DNA from: Candidatus Hydrogenedentota bacterium
Lineage (GTDB): Bacteria > Hydrogenedentota > Hydrogenedentia > Hydrogenedentales > JAEUWI01
Assembly (NCBI GenBank): GCA_016791475.1
Contig: JAEUWI010000023.1
Location: forward strand, 42,819 to 106,818
Length of the DNA: 64,000 bases
Direction of reading: 5' to 3'
Below the pieces are notes generated by a model that was given only the letters and a program-made list of their open reading frames with translations, did not search any database and was not told the origin of the DNA. Positions 45,217 to 54,774 of this stretch are shown piece by piece. The number at the start of each line of letters is the position of its first letter. Within the stretch, counting starts at the first letter, position 1. Both the position numbers and the translations under genes were made by a program.

Positions 45217-46485
45217 TTACGGTTTCGCGGGCTGGGGGTGTTTCCCAACCATCGCCAGAATGGAGTCCACCAGCAGGGGGCCCGTCCCCTCGCCGAGGCT
45301 GGTGCGCGACACATACTCGTAGCGTTTGAAGCTCTCGAAGTCTTCTTTGGTCAAGATATAGCCAAATGCGTCGTTGGTAAGCCCAAGCAGGAAGGGGTGC
45401 TCCGTGGGCATCTTTCGCTTGAGGTAGTAGCCGATATTGGGCAGCGCCTCTCCGGGAATGTTGACCAACTGGGCCGTTCCAATATTCACCAGATTCATCT
45501 GGGTGGAAATCGTGGTCCCGTCGGACACGCTGCTGTAGTCCAGCCCGGAAGCGCCGAACAACTGTTTAATAAGGGGGCTCGTAATGGGAAACTGGAGCCG
45601 CTCCGAAGCGCAGTAGAGCGCGGGGGTCTCCTGGCGGGGGGCGTCCTTCACGATGCGCAGGGCCTCGTCCGCCAGCAGATTCCCGATGCGGATGCACTCG
45701 TCCCAGGTCTGGACGTCTTCTCCGTCCTCGCCGCGGCAATCGGCCGTGACCATGCCGCCCTGGGCGCCATTCATGAACATGGCCATGGCGCCCGTGGCCG
45801 CCTCGATCCGATCATAAAGGGGACCGCAGAAGTCGGGGCTGATGGTCTTGCGCCCCGTTCCCATGACTTCGGGGTGGCTCGCATAGTTCACCAGGGTCGC
45901 GATGACCTTGCCCGCCTCGGGATCCACGGCCTGGATCACGCCGCAGCGCGGATCATAGAGTTCCGGCGCGTAGTAGTTGTAGGCAATTTTGCCTTTCGCC
46001 TCGCCTACGGCGATCTTGAGGGCCGCGGGCTCCAGATTTTTCACCGCTTCATTAATCGCGGCCGCCGTCTCGTCGATTACCCAGGCGATGTATTCCATAT
46101 CGCCGTTGTGGCCGCCCTGACCATCGGGAAAGGCGTACAGATCCGGTCCGCTATGGGTGTGGGTCGCCCCGATGAGGATATTCGTGCCGGGGATACCCGT
46201 CACCTTGGGCCGGACCTGGTCCCCCAGGACCCCCGGAAAGCCCAGGCAGTCCAGACTGACAAGCGCCACGCGGACGTCGCCGTCTTCAAAGGCGATGGCC
46301 CGGGCAAAGAGATCACCCTGGATGCCCGTCGCGGGTTCTGGCGTGCCGACGCCGCCCGAAATGGGCATCAGGGTCTTGGGGGTAATGACGCGAACACCCG
46401 CCCCGACCTTGAGGGCGGAAGCAGGCAGCGCCGACAACAAGGCGAGCAAGAGGGTGGCAATTAGAAACTTGGGGTTTCGCAACAT
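45217..46485 (-). CDS. secreted neutral/alkaline ceramidase-like protein
   Basis: A 422-aa protein with a signal peptide ending ALPASA near residue 24. The mature start LKVGAGVRVITPKTLMPISG, the metal-site-like GATHTHSGPD and the later NYASHPEVMG match the neutral/alkaline non-lysosomal ceramidase N-terminal domain family. In bacteria many members lack proven ceramidase activity and may act on other amides or lipids outside the cell. It is transcribed alone, with its own terminator. Confidence 0.85.
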   Translation of the reverse strand: MLRNPKFLIATLLLALLSALPASALKVGAGVRVITPKTLMPISGGVGTPEPATGIQGDLFARAIAFEDGDVRVALVSLDCLGFPGVLGDQVRPKVTGIPGTNILIGATHTHSGPDLYAFPDGQGGHNGDMEYIAWVIDETAAAINEAVKNLEPAALKIAVGEAKGKIAYNYYAPELYDPRCGVIQAVDPEAGKVIATLVNYASHPEVMGTGRKTISPDFCGPLYDRIEAATGAMAMFMNGAQGGMVTADCRGEDGEDVQTWDECIRIGNLLADEALRIVKDAPRQETPALYCASERLQFPITSPLIKQLFGASGLDYSSVSDGTTISTQMNLVNIGTAQLVNIPGEALPNIGYYLKRKMPTEHPFLLGLTNDAFGYILTKEDFESFKRYEYVSRTSLGEGTGPLLVDSILAMVGKHPQPAKP

Positions 46486-46576
46486 GTGGTTCTCTCCGAG
46501 GGTGTTGGTCCATATAACGGTCGTTAGACTCTGCCCGAGACAAAAATGTTTTAACCGGCCGTCACCTCGGTCGAGG

Positions 46577-47053
46577 CTAGTTCCGACGGGCGCGGCTTCC
46601 GTCGCGGATACTCCGGAAGAAGCTGGTCAGCAGTCCACCGCACTGATCGGCCATCAGGCCCTTTCGCAGTACGGGCTGATGATTGAAGCGCTGGTCGTCC
46701 AACAGGTTAAGCAGACTACCACAAGCCCCGGCCTTGGGATCGCTCGCCCCGTAGTGCACCTCGGGAATACGCGACAGAATGATAGCCCCGGCACACATGG
46801 GGCAGGGCTCCAGGGTCACGTACATCTGGGTATTTTCCAGCCGCCAACTGCCCAGTCGCGCGGCGGCCGCTGTGATGGCAATCACTTCGGCATGGGCCGT
46901 CGGGTCCTGGAGGGTCTCCCGCTGGTTGTGGGCTTTGGCAATAATCTCGCCTTCGTGGACTATCACGCAGCCAACGGGGACTTCTCCCTGGTCCATGGCC
47001 CGTTGTGCTTCCCGGAGGGCGTAGGTCATATATCGTTCATGGGGATCGAGCAT
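46577..47053 (-). CDS. tadA: tRNA-specific adenosine deaminase TadA
   Basis: A 158-aa zinc deaminase. HAE (His54, Glu56) and PCPMC (Cys84, Cys87) form the zinc and catalytic site, and NQRE and GACGSLLNLL are typical of TadA. It converts adenosine 34 to inosine in tRNA-Arg(ACG). Length and motifs are normal. It stands upstream of the ceramidase-like gene on the same strand, 91 bases away. Confidence 0.95.
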   Translation of the reverse strand: MLDPHERYMTYALREAQRAMDQGEVPVGCVIVHEGEIIAKAHNQRETLQDPTAHAEVIAITAAAARLGSWRLENTQMYVTLEPCPMCAGAIILSRIPEVHYGASDPKAGACGSLLNLLDDQRFNHQPVLRKGLMADQCGGLLTSFFRSIRDGSRARRN

Positions 47054-47135
47054 AGCGGTGTATTGTCCCCCGCCACGGCGCGGGTTGTCAAACCCCAGCC
47101 CGGCATTGGGGGGGCGAATAAAACCTTGACAGTTC

Positions 47136-47236
47136 CTGAGAATTCTATTCCTTCATCTAATTTCTCATTCGCGCTCAGCCTTGAACCGACCGGTCCTGTT
47201 TTGTATCATGTAGTTGAGAGTAGACATAATTCTCAG
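47136..47236. promoter_or_regulatory. CTGAGAATT/AATTCTCAG inverted pair upstream of the sigma-factor gene
   Basis: The 9-mers at 47136-47144 and 47228-47236 are exact reverse complements, 83 bases apart, in the AT-rich spacer between the divergent tadA and sigma-factor genes. They might be operator half-sites. Without a second example this remains a weak call. No clear promoter hexamers were fixed in the 297-bp spacer. Confidence 0.3.
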
Positions 47237-47350
47237 CTTTTGTAAAGAATGTTGCTCTGATATGAAAAAATCTGTCCCATGAATTCAGTTCCTTGAGTAG
47301 ATCCATCTACTTCGAGTCGAAACTCCGGGCTTTTACCCTGAAGAGCGTCC

Positions 47351-48181
47351 ATGTCTGATACGCGTGAAAATGGCCTCAGCACCTATCTGGCGGAAATCTC
47401 CAAGATTCCGTTGCTCTCCCCTTCTGAGGAAATACGTCTTTCCAAGCTGGCCCTGGCCGGGGAGGCGGCGGCGCGCAAGAAACTTATTGTGTCCAATTTG
47501 CGCCTTGTCGTGAGTATCGCCAAGAAATACCTGTATTACGGTTTGCCCCTGATGGACCTGATCGAAGAGGGCAACCTGGGGCTCATGAAGGCGGTGGAAC
47601 GCTACGACCCGGATCGGGGCTGCAAGTTCTCCACCTATGCGACCTGGTGGATACGCCAGGCCGTGACCCGCTCCCTTTCCAATCACGGACGCACGGTGCG
47701 GATCCCCGTATACATCACGGACAATGTGGCCCGATACAAGAAGTTTGTAGAGTCCGAATACATTAAGTCCGGCAAGTATCCCGATATCGACGCCGTGGCG
47801 AAGAATCTGGGTATCAAGGTGGCCGAAGCCCGTCGGCTTCAAGAGTTTGCGGACGTGATCACCCCGCTGGAGCGCATTCAGACCACGGATTCCGAAGGGG
47901 ACCGGGGCATTCCAGAGAGTATAGAACCGCTTCGCGTGGATCGGGCCATTGAGCAAATCGAGCTGGATCAGCAGATGTCGGAGCTCATGACCCAGTTGAC
48001 GGAGCGGGAAGCCAATATCATCCGCTATCGTTACGGCCTGTACGACGGCAAGGCCCACACCCTCGAAGAGACGGGCAAGAAATACAAGCTCACCCGGGAG
48101 CGGATTCGTCAGATCGAGAAGGATGTGATGAAGCGCCTCCGGGTCTACGCCTCCGCCCACGAAGACGACTTCCGCCCCTGA
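47351..48181 (+). CDS. sigma-70 family RNA polymerase sigma factor (RpoD/RpoS-like)
   Basis: A 276-aa sigma factor lacking region 1.1. Region 1.2 is LSTYLAEISKIPLLSPSEE. Regions 2.1-2.4 contain LIEEGNLGLMKAVERYDP and FSTYATWWIRQAV. Region 3 follows, and region 4.2 ends EETGKKYKLTRERIRQIEK. Full conservation of 2.3-2.4 implies recognition of a -10 element like the housekeeping one. The size fits a group 2 or 3 alternative factor rather than the primary sigma. No anti-sigma gene adjoins it. apt follows 32 bases later, perhaps in the same transcript. Confidence 0.93.
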   Translation: MSDTRENGLSTYLAEISKIPLLSPSEEIRLSKLALAGEAAARKKLIVSNLRLVVSIAKKYLYYGLPLMDLIEEGNLGLMKAVERYDPDRGCKFSTYATWWIRQAVTRSLSNHGRTVRIPVYITDNVARYKKFVESEYIKSGKYPDIDAVAKNLGIKVAEARRLQEFADVITPLERIQTTDSEGDRGIPESIEPLRVDRAIEQIELDQQMSELMTQLTEREANIIRYRYGLYDGKAHTLEETGKKYKLTRERIRQIEKDVMKRLRVYASAHEDDFRP

Positions 48182-48213
48182 GCCGGGGCGGCGCAACGCC
48201 CTCAGGAACGCCC

Positions 48214-48735
48214 ATGGACCTCGCCCAGCATATCCGCAATGTACCCGATTTCCCCAAGCCGGGAATCCAATTCAAAGACATCACCACGCTCCTCCTGGTG
48301 CCCGAAGCCTTCCGCTACGTTATCGGCCAGTTCAAGGCCCGCTACACGGAACTTCAGGTGGACGCCATCGTGGGCGTGGATGCCCGGGGCTTCATTTTTG
48401 CCGCTTCCCTGGCCCACGAGATGGGCCTTCCCCTGATTACCGCGCGCAAGAAGGGTAAATTACCCGCCGACACCATCGCGGAGGAGTACGAGCTCGAATA
48501 CGGCACGGCCATCGTGGAAATGCACCGCGATTCCGTGAAGCCGGGGGACTCCATGGTAATCATCGACGACCTCCTTGCCACGGGTGGGACCGTGGGGGCC
48601 GTGGTGCGCCTTATCGAGCGTCTGGGCGGTCGGGTGACCGAAGCGGCCTTCGTGGTGGAGCTTCCTCCGCTGGGCGGCCGGAAGCGTCTCGACCCCGTGC
48701 CAGTACACAGTCTGGTCGAATTCATGGTAGACTAG
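48214..48735 (+). CDS. apt: adenine phosphoribosyltransferase
   Basis: A 173-aa enzyme matching Apt over its whole length: FPKPGIQFKDITTLL near the start, VDARGFIFAASLAHEMGLP, and the PRPP-binding motif VIIDDLLATGGTVGA. It salvages adenine to AMP using PRPP. Normal length. It lies just after the sigma-factor gene on the same strand. Confidence 0.97.
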   Translation: MDLAQHIRNVPDFPKPGIQFKDITTLLLVPEAFRYVIGQFKARYTELQVDAIVGVDARGFIFAASLAHEMGLPLITARKKGKLPADTIAEEYELEYGTAIVEMHRDSVKPGDSMVIIDDLLATGGTVGAVVRLIERLGGRVTEAAFVVELPPLGGRKRLDPVPVHSLVEFMVD

Positions 48736-48797
48736 GGGCCTTTCCCCTTCCGCGGGTTAAGACTTTTCTCAATTCCAAGTCGCTGCGGGAAGTATGC

Positions 48798-48900
48798 AGG
48801 GGGGCGTTCCAGCCCCCTTTCGGGAATCCGCGAATACGGACCGAAATGGCTCCGGGTCAGTGCAACTTGGTTGCGCGTCTCAGGGGGCTTGAAAGCCCCC
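48798..48900. repeat. two G/C-tract hairpins between apt and the HAD gene
   Basis: Hairpin one pairs AGGGGGGC (48798-48805) with GCCCCCT (48812-48818). Hairpin two is the palindrome GGGGGCTTGAAAGCCCCC (48883-48900). They may be the ends of one roughly 100-bp element or independent structures. Neither has a T tract. The surrounding 262-bp spacer has no gene. Confidence 0.6.
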
Positions 48901-48997
48901 ACTCCATATGATCGAATATTTTTGATGTTTGTGTTGCGGCTAACGCGACGGCATCCAGACGACACCCTCAAACTCAGTCCACCAGGAGTGAAGCAGT

Positions 48998-49837
48998 ATG
49001 AGCAGGAATTATCTGCCCGGCACCCAGATCGAGATCATCAATGAAATCGAGCGGGGCAAGATCAAGTACGGCCTTTTCGATTTTGACGGCACCATCAGCA
49101 TTCTGCGCGAGGGCTGGCAGGACATCATGCACCCCGTGTGCGTGGAAATGATCTGCGGGTCCACCACCCCCACTCCGGAAATTGAAGCCGCGGTCCGCGA
49201 TATGATCGACGAAACTACGGGCATCCAGACCATCCTCCAGATGGAGCGGCTCGTGGAGATGGTTCGGGAATATGGCTTTGTGCCCGAAGCCGAAGTGCTC
49301 GACGCTCAGGATTACAAGAAGGTCTACCTGGACCGCCTTATGGTTCCCGTGCGCGAACGTCTGGCCCGCCTGGCCTCGGGCGAACTCCCCCGCGAAAAGG
49401 CGATTGTCGCCGGCTCGGTGGATTTCCTTGACATTATCTCCCAGCGCGAGGGCCTGGAGCTGTACGTCTTCAGCGGCACCGATCGCGACGACGTGCGAAA
49501 CGAAGCCGACAAGCTCGGTGTGGCGCCGTATTTCATCGAAATCTGGGGCGCCCTTCGTACCTTCGCGGAATACTCGAAGGAACAGATCATCAACGATCTT
49601 GTGAAGCAGCACAACCTCAGTGGCCCCGAAGTGCTAGCCGTCGGCGACGGCCCCGTGGAACTGCGCAACGTGAAGGCCGTGGGCGGCATAGCGCTGGGTA
49701 TAGCCTCGGACGAGAAAAAAGGCTTCGGCCTCGACGAAGAAAAACGCACGCGCCTGATCAAGGCCGGCGCGGACATAATCGTGCCGGACTTCACGGAGGC
49801 GAAGGCGTTGGCGGAGTATTTGTTCCCCCAGTCGTGA
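48998..49837 (+). CDS. HAD-superfamily hydrolase
   Basis: A 279-aa protein with catalytic motif I GLFDFDGTIS (Asp28 nucleophile, Asp30). VFSGTDRDD is a motif II-like strand, and VLAVGDGPVELRNVKAVGG forms motifs III/IV. A helical cap lies between residues 40 and 140. It is probably a phosphatase acting on a small sugar phosphate or related metabolite. AGGAG precedes ATG 48998. The following mannosidase gene on the same strand suggests sugar metabolism, weakly. Confidence 0.88.
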   Translation: MSRNYLPGTQIEIINEIERGKIKYGLFDFDGTISILREGWQDIMHPVCVEMICGSTTPTPEIEAAVRDMIDETTGIQTILQMERLVEMVREYGFVPEAEVLDAQDYKKVYLDRLMVPVRERLARLASGELPREKAIVAGSVDFLDIISQREGLELYVFSGTDRDDVRNEADKLGVAPYFIEIWGALRTFAEYSKEQIINDLVKQHNLSGPEVLAVGDGPVELRNVKAVGGIALGIASDEKKGFGLDEEKRTRLIKAGADIIVPDFTEAKALAEYLFPQS

Positions 49838-49852
49838 GGCTTCAGGCTGAAG

Positions 49853-49919
49853 AATCTGACTGATCCGACCGATCTGACCGATCTGATCTTGTCATCGCTG
49901 TCCATTGTCCATTGTCCAT
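49853..49919. repeat. 9-bp (GATCTGACC) and 7-bp (TGTCCAT) tandem repeats
   Basis: Four imperfect copies of GATCTGACC (49853-49888) are followed after 10 bases by three exact copies of TGTCCAT (49899-49919). They lie in the 106-bp gap before the mannosidase gene. The sequences differ from those at 15.4 and 44.6 kb, but the periods 7 and 9 are the same. Confidence 0.92.
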
Positions 49920-49943
49920 TCGCATCCCCGGAGATCGTTCCTC

Positions 49944-52400
49944 TTGAGCGCCAACGCCACGCCACTCACCCTCCACATGATCGGCCACGGCCATATCGAC
50001 CCCACCTGGCTGTGGCGCTGGACCGAAGGCTACGAGGAAGTCCGCGCGACCTTTCGCAGTGCCCTGGATCGTATGAATGAGACGCCGGAGTTTCGCTTCA
50101 CGGCGAGCAGCCCCTGCTTCTATGCGTGGGTGAAGGCGGCCGACCCGGACATGTTCGAGGAGATCCGGGGCCGCGTGGAAGAAGGCCGCTGGGAAATTGC
50201 GGGCGGGATGTGGATCGAGCCGGACTGCAATATTCCCTCGGGAGAATCCCTGGTTCGCCATGGCCTCCACGGCCAGCGCTTTTATCTGAAGGAATTCGGT
50301 AAGCGGGCCGTTATCGGCTTCAACCCCGACACCTTTGGCCACCCCGGCAACCTGCCCCAGATCCTGCGGGGGCTGGGACTGAACTACTACATGTTCATGC
50401 GGCCCATGGCGGTAGTCGAGCGGGATTATCCAGGCGGCACGACCTTCTGGTGGGAAGCGCCCGACGGCAGCCGCGTGCTGACGAGCAACCTGGGGCCGGA
50501 TTACAATTGCTGGTACAGCACCCGGGAACGCATGGAATCGGTGCCCGGGAATCCCCAGTTGAATCCGGGCCAGACGCAAATTCTCGGCTTCTACGGCGTG
50601 GGCAACCACGGCGGCGGCCCGACGAAGGCGGCCATCGCCGAGATTGAAGCGCTCCAGGCGGAAAACGGCCCGTTGAAACCCCTTTTCTCCACACTGGAGA
50701 ATTATTTCGACGCGATTCAGAAGGATCTCGACCCGGAGACCTTTTATGTGGATCGCAACGAACTTCAATGCCATGCCCGGGGCTGCTACAGCGTTCACGC
50801 CGGGGTGAAGAAGTGGAACCGCGCAACGGAGCATGCGCTGCTCAACGCGGAGCGCCTCGCAAGCATGGCCTGGCTCCTCCGGGCGACCGCCTATCCGGGG
50901 GAAACGCTTTCGGAGGCGTGGCGCAATCTCCTCTATAATCACTTTCACGACATCCTCGCGGGCACGAGCCTGGAGTCCTCCTATGAGGACACCCGGGATC
51001 AGATGGGCGCGGCGCGCCATGCGGCCAAGACCATCATCAACGAAGCGATCCAGACCATCGCCCGGGACATCGACACGACGCCCGAGGGGAACACGATTGT
51101 CGTCTTCAATCCCCTGCCCTGGCCGGTGACCCAGCCTCTGCTGGCTTCGGGTATCATCCGCCGCGAACTGGAGGAGCCCCTCCATCTGGTGGACGAGAAC
51201 GAGGTTGCGGTGCCCGTGCAGGAAGTGAAGGGCGAGATCTTGAGCAAGATGCCCTTCGCCGGCGATCGCTACGCCTTTGTAGCGGAGATACCGGCCCTGG
51301 GCTATCGCAGCTTCCACGCGCGCTCGGGCCTCTCCAACACCCGGTCGCACAATCCGCTGACCGCCGATCGTTGCACGCTGGAGAACCACTGGTGGCGCAT
51401 CGAACTGGATCCGGGCGACGGCCATATCACACGTCTCTATGACAAGATCAATCGCGCCGAAGTGCTCCAGAGCGGCCTGACCCTGGCGGCCATGGTGGAT
51501 ACCTCGGACACCTGGGGTCACTCGCTGAAGGAGTTCAACATCGAGGCGGGCCGGTTTGGCCGGGCACGCCTCCGGCTGGTGGAGCTGGGCGATGTGCTGG
51601 CGACGATCGAAGTGACCACCAGCTTTGGCAAATCCCAGGCGATTCAGGAACTGACCCTGTACCGCGACTGCCCCCGCATCGATGTTCGCCTGCGCGTGAA
51701 CTGGCAAGAGGCTTACCACGCCCTGAAATTGTGCTTCGAGACCCGAATCGCGCGGGGTGAAGCCACTTTCGAGACGGCCTATGCCCATCAGGTGCGGGAA
51801 GCCACGGGCTATGAAGAATCGGGCCAGCAGTGGTTCGACCTGAGCGGCGACGCGGGCGGCACGCCTTATGGTCTGGCTATCCTGAACGACGGGCAGTACG
51901 GCTTTGACGTGAAAGAAAACGTGATGCGCATGACCCTGCTCCGCAGTCCGGCTTATGCGCACCACGATCCGGTTCGTTACTCTTCGGATTCGCGCCAACC
52001 CATCATGGATCAAGGTTGGCACAGTTTCCACGTGCAGATTCTGCCCCATGCCGGTGGCTGGCGCGGGGCCCGCGTGCCCCGGCAGGCCTGGGCCCACAAT
52101 GCGCCGTGCATTCCCCACGTCGAATCGGCCCACGTGGGCAAGCGCCCGCGCGCGGGCAGCATGCTGGAGATCGACGCCCCGAACGTGGTCCTGTCCGTGT
52201 TCAAACAGCATGAAGACGGCACGGGCATGATCCTCCGCGGCTACGAGACCGCGGGTGTGGAAACGAGCGCCACCCTGAGCCTGCCCCTGATGGAGCAGGA
52301 GATGGGGGTGGTGTTTGCGCCCTATGAGATTAAGAGCTTTGCCCTGAATACCGAAACGTGGACATTGATTCCGGTGGATCTGCTGGAGGAAGCGCACTAG
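49944..52400 (+). CDS. GH38 family alpha-mannosidase
   Basis: An 818-aa glycoside hydrolase. The metal-binding HGHIDPTWLW (His17, Asp19) lies at the N-terminus, FNPDTFGHPGNLPQI carries the nucleophile (Asp129), GVGNHGGGPT follows, and NHFHDILAGTS supplies a further metal histidine near residue 340. The C-terminal half is the beta-rich GH38 domain. It removes alpha-linked mannose from glycans. No signal peptide is seen, so it is probably cytoplasmic. TTG 49944 was chosen, with GGAGAT at 49930-49935; the longer frame starts inside the tandem repeat. Confidence 0.93.
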   Translation: MSANATPLTLHMIGHGHIDPTWLWRWTEGYEEVRATFRSALDRMNETPEFRFTASSPCFYAWVKAADPDMFEEIRGRVEEGRWEIAGGMWIEPDCNIPSGESLVRHGLHGQRFYLKEFGKRAVIGFNPDTFGHPGNLPQILRGLGLNYYMFMRPMAVVERDYPGGTTFWWEAPDGSRVLTSNLGPDYNCWYSTRERMESVPGNPQLNPGQTQILGFYGVGNHGGGPTKAAIAEIEALQAENGPLKPLFSTLENYFDAIQKDLDPETFYVDRNELQCHARGCYSVHAGVKKWNRATEHALLNAERLASMAWLLRATAYPGETLSEAWRNLLYNHFHDILAGTSLESSYEDTRDQMGAARHAAKTIINEAIQTIARDIDTTPEGNTIVVFNPLPWPVTQPLLASGIIRRELEEPLHLVDENEVAVPVQEVKGEILSKMPFAGDRYAFVAEIPALGYRSFHARSGLSNTRSHNPLTADRCTLENHWWRIELDPGDGHITRLYDKINRAEVLQSGLTLAAMVDTSDTWGHSLKEFNIEAGRFGRARLRLVELGDVLATIEVTTSFGKSQAIQELTLYRDCPRIDVRLRVNWQEAYHALKLCFETRIARGEATFETAYAHQVREATGYEESGQQWFDLSGDAGGTPYGLAILNDGQYGFDVKENVMRMTLLRSPAYAHHDPVRYSSDSRQPIMDQGWHSFHVQILPHAGGWRGARVPRQAWAHNAPCIPHVESAHVGKRPRAGSMLEIDAPNVVLSVFKQHEDGTGMILRGYETAGVETSATLSLPLMEQEMGVVFAPYEIKSFALNTETWTLIPVDLLEEAH

Positions 52401-52438
52401 CAGCCCCAGACCACTATCGCCTTCCCCAGGAGTTCCCC

Positions 52439-52930
52439 ATGGAATCCAGACGAGAAAATATCGTGCCCTTTCCGAGGAGAATGGGAATGAACCTTGAAAT
52501 CATCGAAGAAAAGTGCCTGAACTATCTCCGGCAGGCCCCGAATCCCCTGGTACCGGTCGACACGCTGCTCGAATTCTGCCGCCGCGAGCCGGAATGCGGC
52601 AAGCTGGAACGGCAGGAGCTCCTCGATTTTCTGCGCCCCCACGCGCTCGTTAAAGTGGTTGACGGCCCCGAAGAGGGCGAAGAAATTGATCAGGCCACCT
52701 TCGGCGAGGCGGGCATCAACATGGGACCCCGGGCCATTCTCCATTCGCGGGTGCCCACGAAAGAGCAGATGGCGGACATTATCGCCGCCCAGATGAAAAA
52801 CATGACGGAAATGCTGGTGGAAGCCCTGAATCTCGCGCGCAAGGCGAAGGACGAGGCGCACATTGAAGAGCTGGAGGCCGCCCTGCAAAAGAGCGAGGCC
52901 CTCCGCCAGAAAATGAATAAGCTCCTGTAA
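52439..52930 (+). CDS. conserved-looking hypothetical protein with coiled-coil end
   Basis: A 163-aa soluble protein starting at ATG 52439 with AGGAG upstream, 38 bases after the mannosidase stop. Residues 15-75 are helical and could form a winged-helix-like fold (CLNYLRQAP ... LLDFLRPHALVKVVDG). The last 55 residues are a charged helix (EELEAALQKSEALRQKMNKL), probably a coiled coil. No family was recognised. It may be co-transcribed with the mannosidase gene. Confidence 0.72.
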   Translation: MESRRENIVPFPRRMGMNLEIIEEKCLNYLRQAPNPLVPVDTLLEFCRREPECGKLERQELLDFLRPHALVKVVDGPEEGEEIDQATFGEAGINMGPRAILHSRVPTKEQMADIIAAQMKNMTEMLVEALNLARKAKDEAHIEELEAALQKSEALRQKMNKLL

Positions 52931-53007
52931 CGTTTCGTCCCTGTCTCCGTACATAGTGGGAACAAACCCCGGCAAAGGCCGCCATCCGGCGACCGTGGAG
53001 ACCTGTC

Positions 53008-54420
53008 TTGCAGTCTGGCTTTTCAACTCGCCTCGTGTTGGCCCTGGCAATCGCCACGGCAATCGCATTTTTTGCCTGCGGAAATGCAACCGCCGCCCCC
53101 ACGACCTATGCGCTCGCGAACGGACTCCCAGTTTGGGATGTGGCCACGGAAGACCTCAATGCCGATGGCGTCAAGGATCTAATCCTGCTCGCCTGCGACG
53201 AAACGAGTCACCCGCTGAAGAAGGAACTGGCGGTCTTCATCGCCACCGCCGGTGGCCAGTACCCGGACAAGCCGTCGCAGGTACTGCCCCTGGATTCCCG
53301 GATCGGCGCGCTCTTTTTTGCCGAAAACGATGGCGCGGCCCCGAGGGAGCTTGTCGCGGCCCATGCGCGCGGAGCCGATGTATTCTCTTATGCGGGCGGC
53401 TCCTTCTCGGAGACTTCGGCACCCGAGTTCTTCTCCCTCTACCCCACCGGGTCAAAGAACCCGGTCTTCCTCGCCGATGGCGCGGCCGATATGAACGGCG
53501 ACGGCATCGAGGAGTGGCTCGTCCCCGTGCCCGAAGGCTACGAACTGCGCCACGGCGCGGAACTGGTCGCGCAGGTCGCCTGCGACATGTACAGCGAACT
53601 GCGGCGGGGCAGCAGCATGTATGTATACAATCGATTTCCCGCCATGCTTCCCTACGACATTCCGGACAGCTCGACCAAGGGTCTGGCGATGCTCAGTGAC
53701 GAGTTTGCGGACTTTGCCCACGGCGAGGGCTGGAAGGAAAACTGGCGTTTCAAAATTCCGGTAAACCTGGAGGAGAAGTGGGAGGCGAGCTCGCGAATGG
53801 ACGATTTGAACGGCGACGGCTTCCCTGACCTGGTGGTCACTCAGACGCGGGGCACGGCCAAGCTGGAGGCCCAGACCCAGGTCTATCTGGCCAGTGCGCC
53901 CTACCAGTACCCGGAAAAGCCCACGGCCACCTTCGTCGCCAAGGGATCCCTGGTCAGTCCCGCGGTGAAGGACGTGAACGGCGACGGCAACATGGACATC
54001 ATAATCATCAATGTCCCTTTCGGCGTAAAGAACATTGTCAACTTCTTTGCCCGCGGAAAGATCTCCGCCGATGTGGATATCTACCCTTACGCCGACGGCG
54101 GTTTTGGCGATGCCCCCGCCTTCAAGACATCCCTGACGATGGACGCGCCGGAGGGCCGGGAACAGACGGCCTACGCCATGGGGGACTTTAATGGCGACAA
54201 GCACCTGGACATGGCCTTCAGCCGAACGGCGGACGACCTGGCGGTTTACTTCGGCGACGGTAAGTCGATGGTCGGTTCCACGCCCTCCCTCGTGGTGAAT
54301 GTGCCCAGTTTCGGTCAGGCGCGACCCGCCGCACTGCGCAGCGAAGAGCGCATGGACCTCGTCATCTTCCATCCCGGTGGCGAGAACAAGCATCGCGTGG
54401 AAGTGGTGCTCTTCGACTGA
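53008..54420 (+). CDS. secreted FG-GAP/VCBS repeat protein
   Basis: A 470-aa exported protein. The signal peptide (LVLALAIATAIAFFACGNATA) is followed by a beta-propeller of FG-GAP type with at least five calcium-loop motifs: DLNADGVKD, DMNGDGIEE, DLNGDGFPD, DVNGDGNMD and DFNGDKHLD. Such propellers bind ligands or other surface proteins. TTG 53008 was chosen, with GGAG at 52997-53000, 7 bases upstream. A cysteine inside the signal region (FFACGN) could allow lipidation, but the context is poor for a lipobox. Confidence 0.85.
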   Translation: MQSGFSTRLVLALAIATAIAFFACGNATAAPTTYALANGLPVWDVATEDLNADGVKDLILLACDETSHPLKKELAVFIATAGGQYPDKPSQVLPLDSRIGALFFAENDGAAPRELVAAHARGADVFSYAGGSFSETSAPEFFSLYPTGSKNPVFLADGAADMNGDGIEEWLVPVPEGYELRHGAELVAQVACDMYSELRRGSSMYVYNRFPAMLPYDIPDSSTKGLAMLSDEFADFAHGEGWKENWRFKIPVNLEEKWEASSRMDDLNGDGFPDLVVTQTRGTAKLEAQTQVYLASAPYQYPEKPTATFVAKGSLVSPAVKDVNGDGNMDIIIINVPFGVKNIVNFFARGKISADVDIYPYADGGFGDAPAFKTSLTMDAPEGREQTAYAMGDFNGDKHLDMAFSRTADDLAVYFGDGKSMVGSTPSLVVNVPSFGQARPAALRSEERMDLVIFHPGGENKHRVEVVLFD

Positions 54421-54774
54421 GCGCGCGAACGTCACGACGGGTTGCGTCGCTGATTGCAGGCACTTCAGAGACTGCAGGCACCTGTACGTAAGTCCCGAAT
54501 GGCGCGAACTCAGGGAAATCGAGACCCCAAATGGAGACTACGGGCGCCACCCACACGCGGGCCGCTTCAAGCGGCCAACAGCTTGCGGGTGTCGTGACTT
54601 CAGGCGCGAGAGGCTGATCTCGTTTTTTCACCACCCCAATGAGACGCCTTTGTGGGGCCAGGCATGCTTAAACCATCGCACCCATAAACTCCGTCGCAAG
54701 CTCCTCCGTGTATGCGTGGCACCCGTGGTACCCTTTGCGGACGCAGAAGTTGGTGCCATTCGTGTCCGTCCCTG
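54421..54774. other. 354-bp spacer between convergent genes
   Basis: The FG-GAP gene and the chemoreceptor gene converge here. No gene, clear hairpin with a T tract, or repeat was found. Confidence 0.5.

Noticed and set aside
49842..52397. 851-codon open frame on the minus strand
   Set aside because: Fully antisense to the GH38 mannosidase, which has complete catalytic motifs. Its first codons also translate the tandem repeats.
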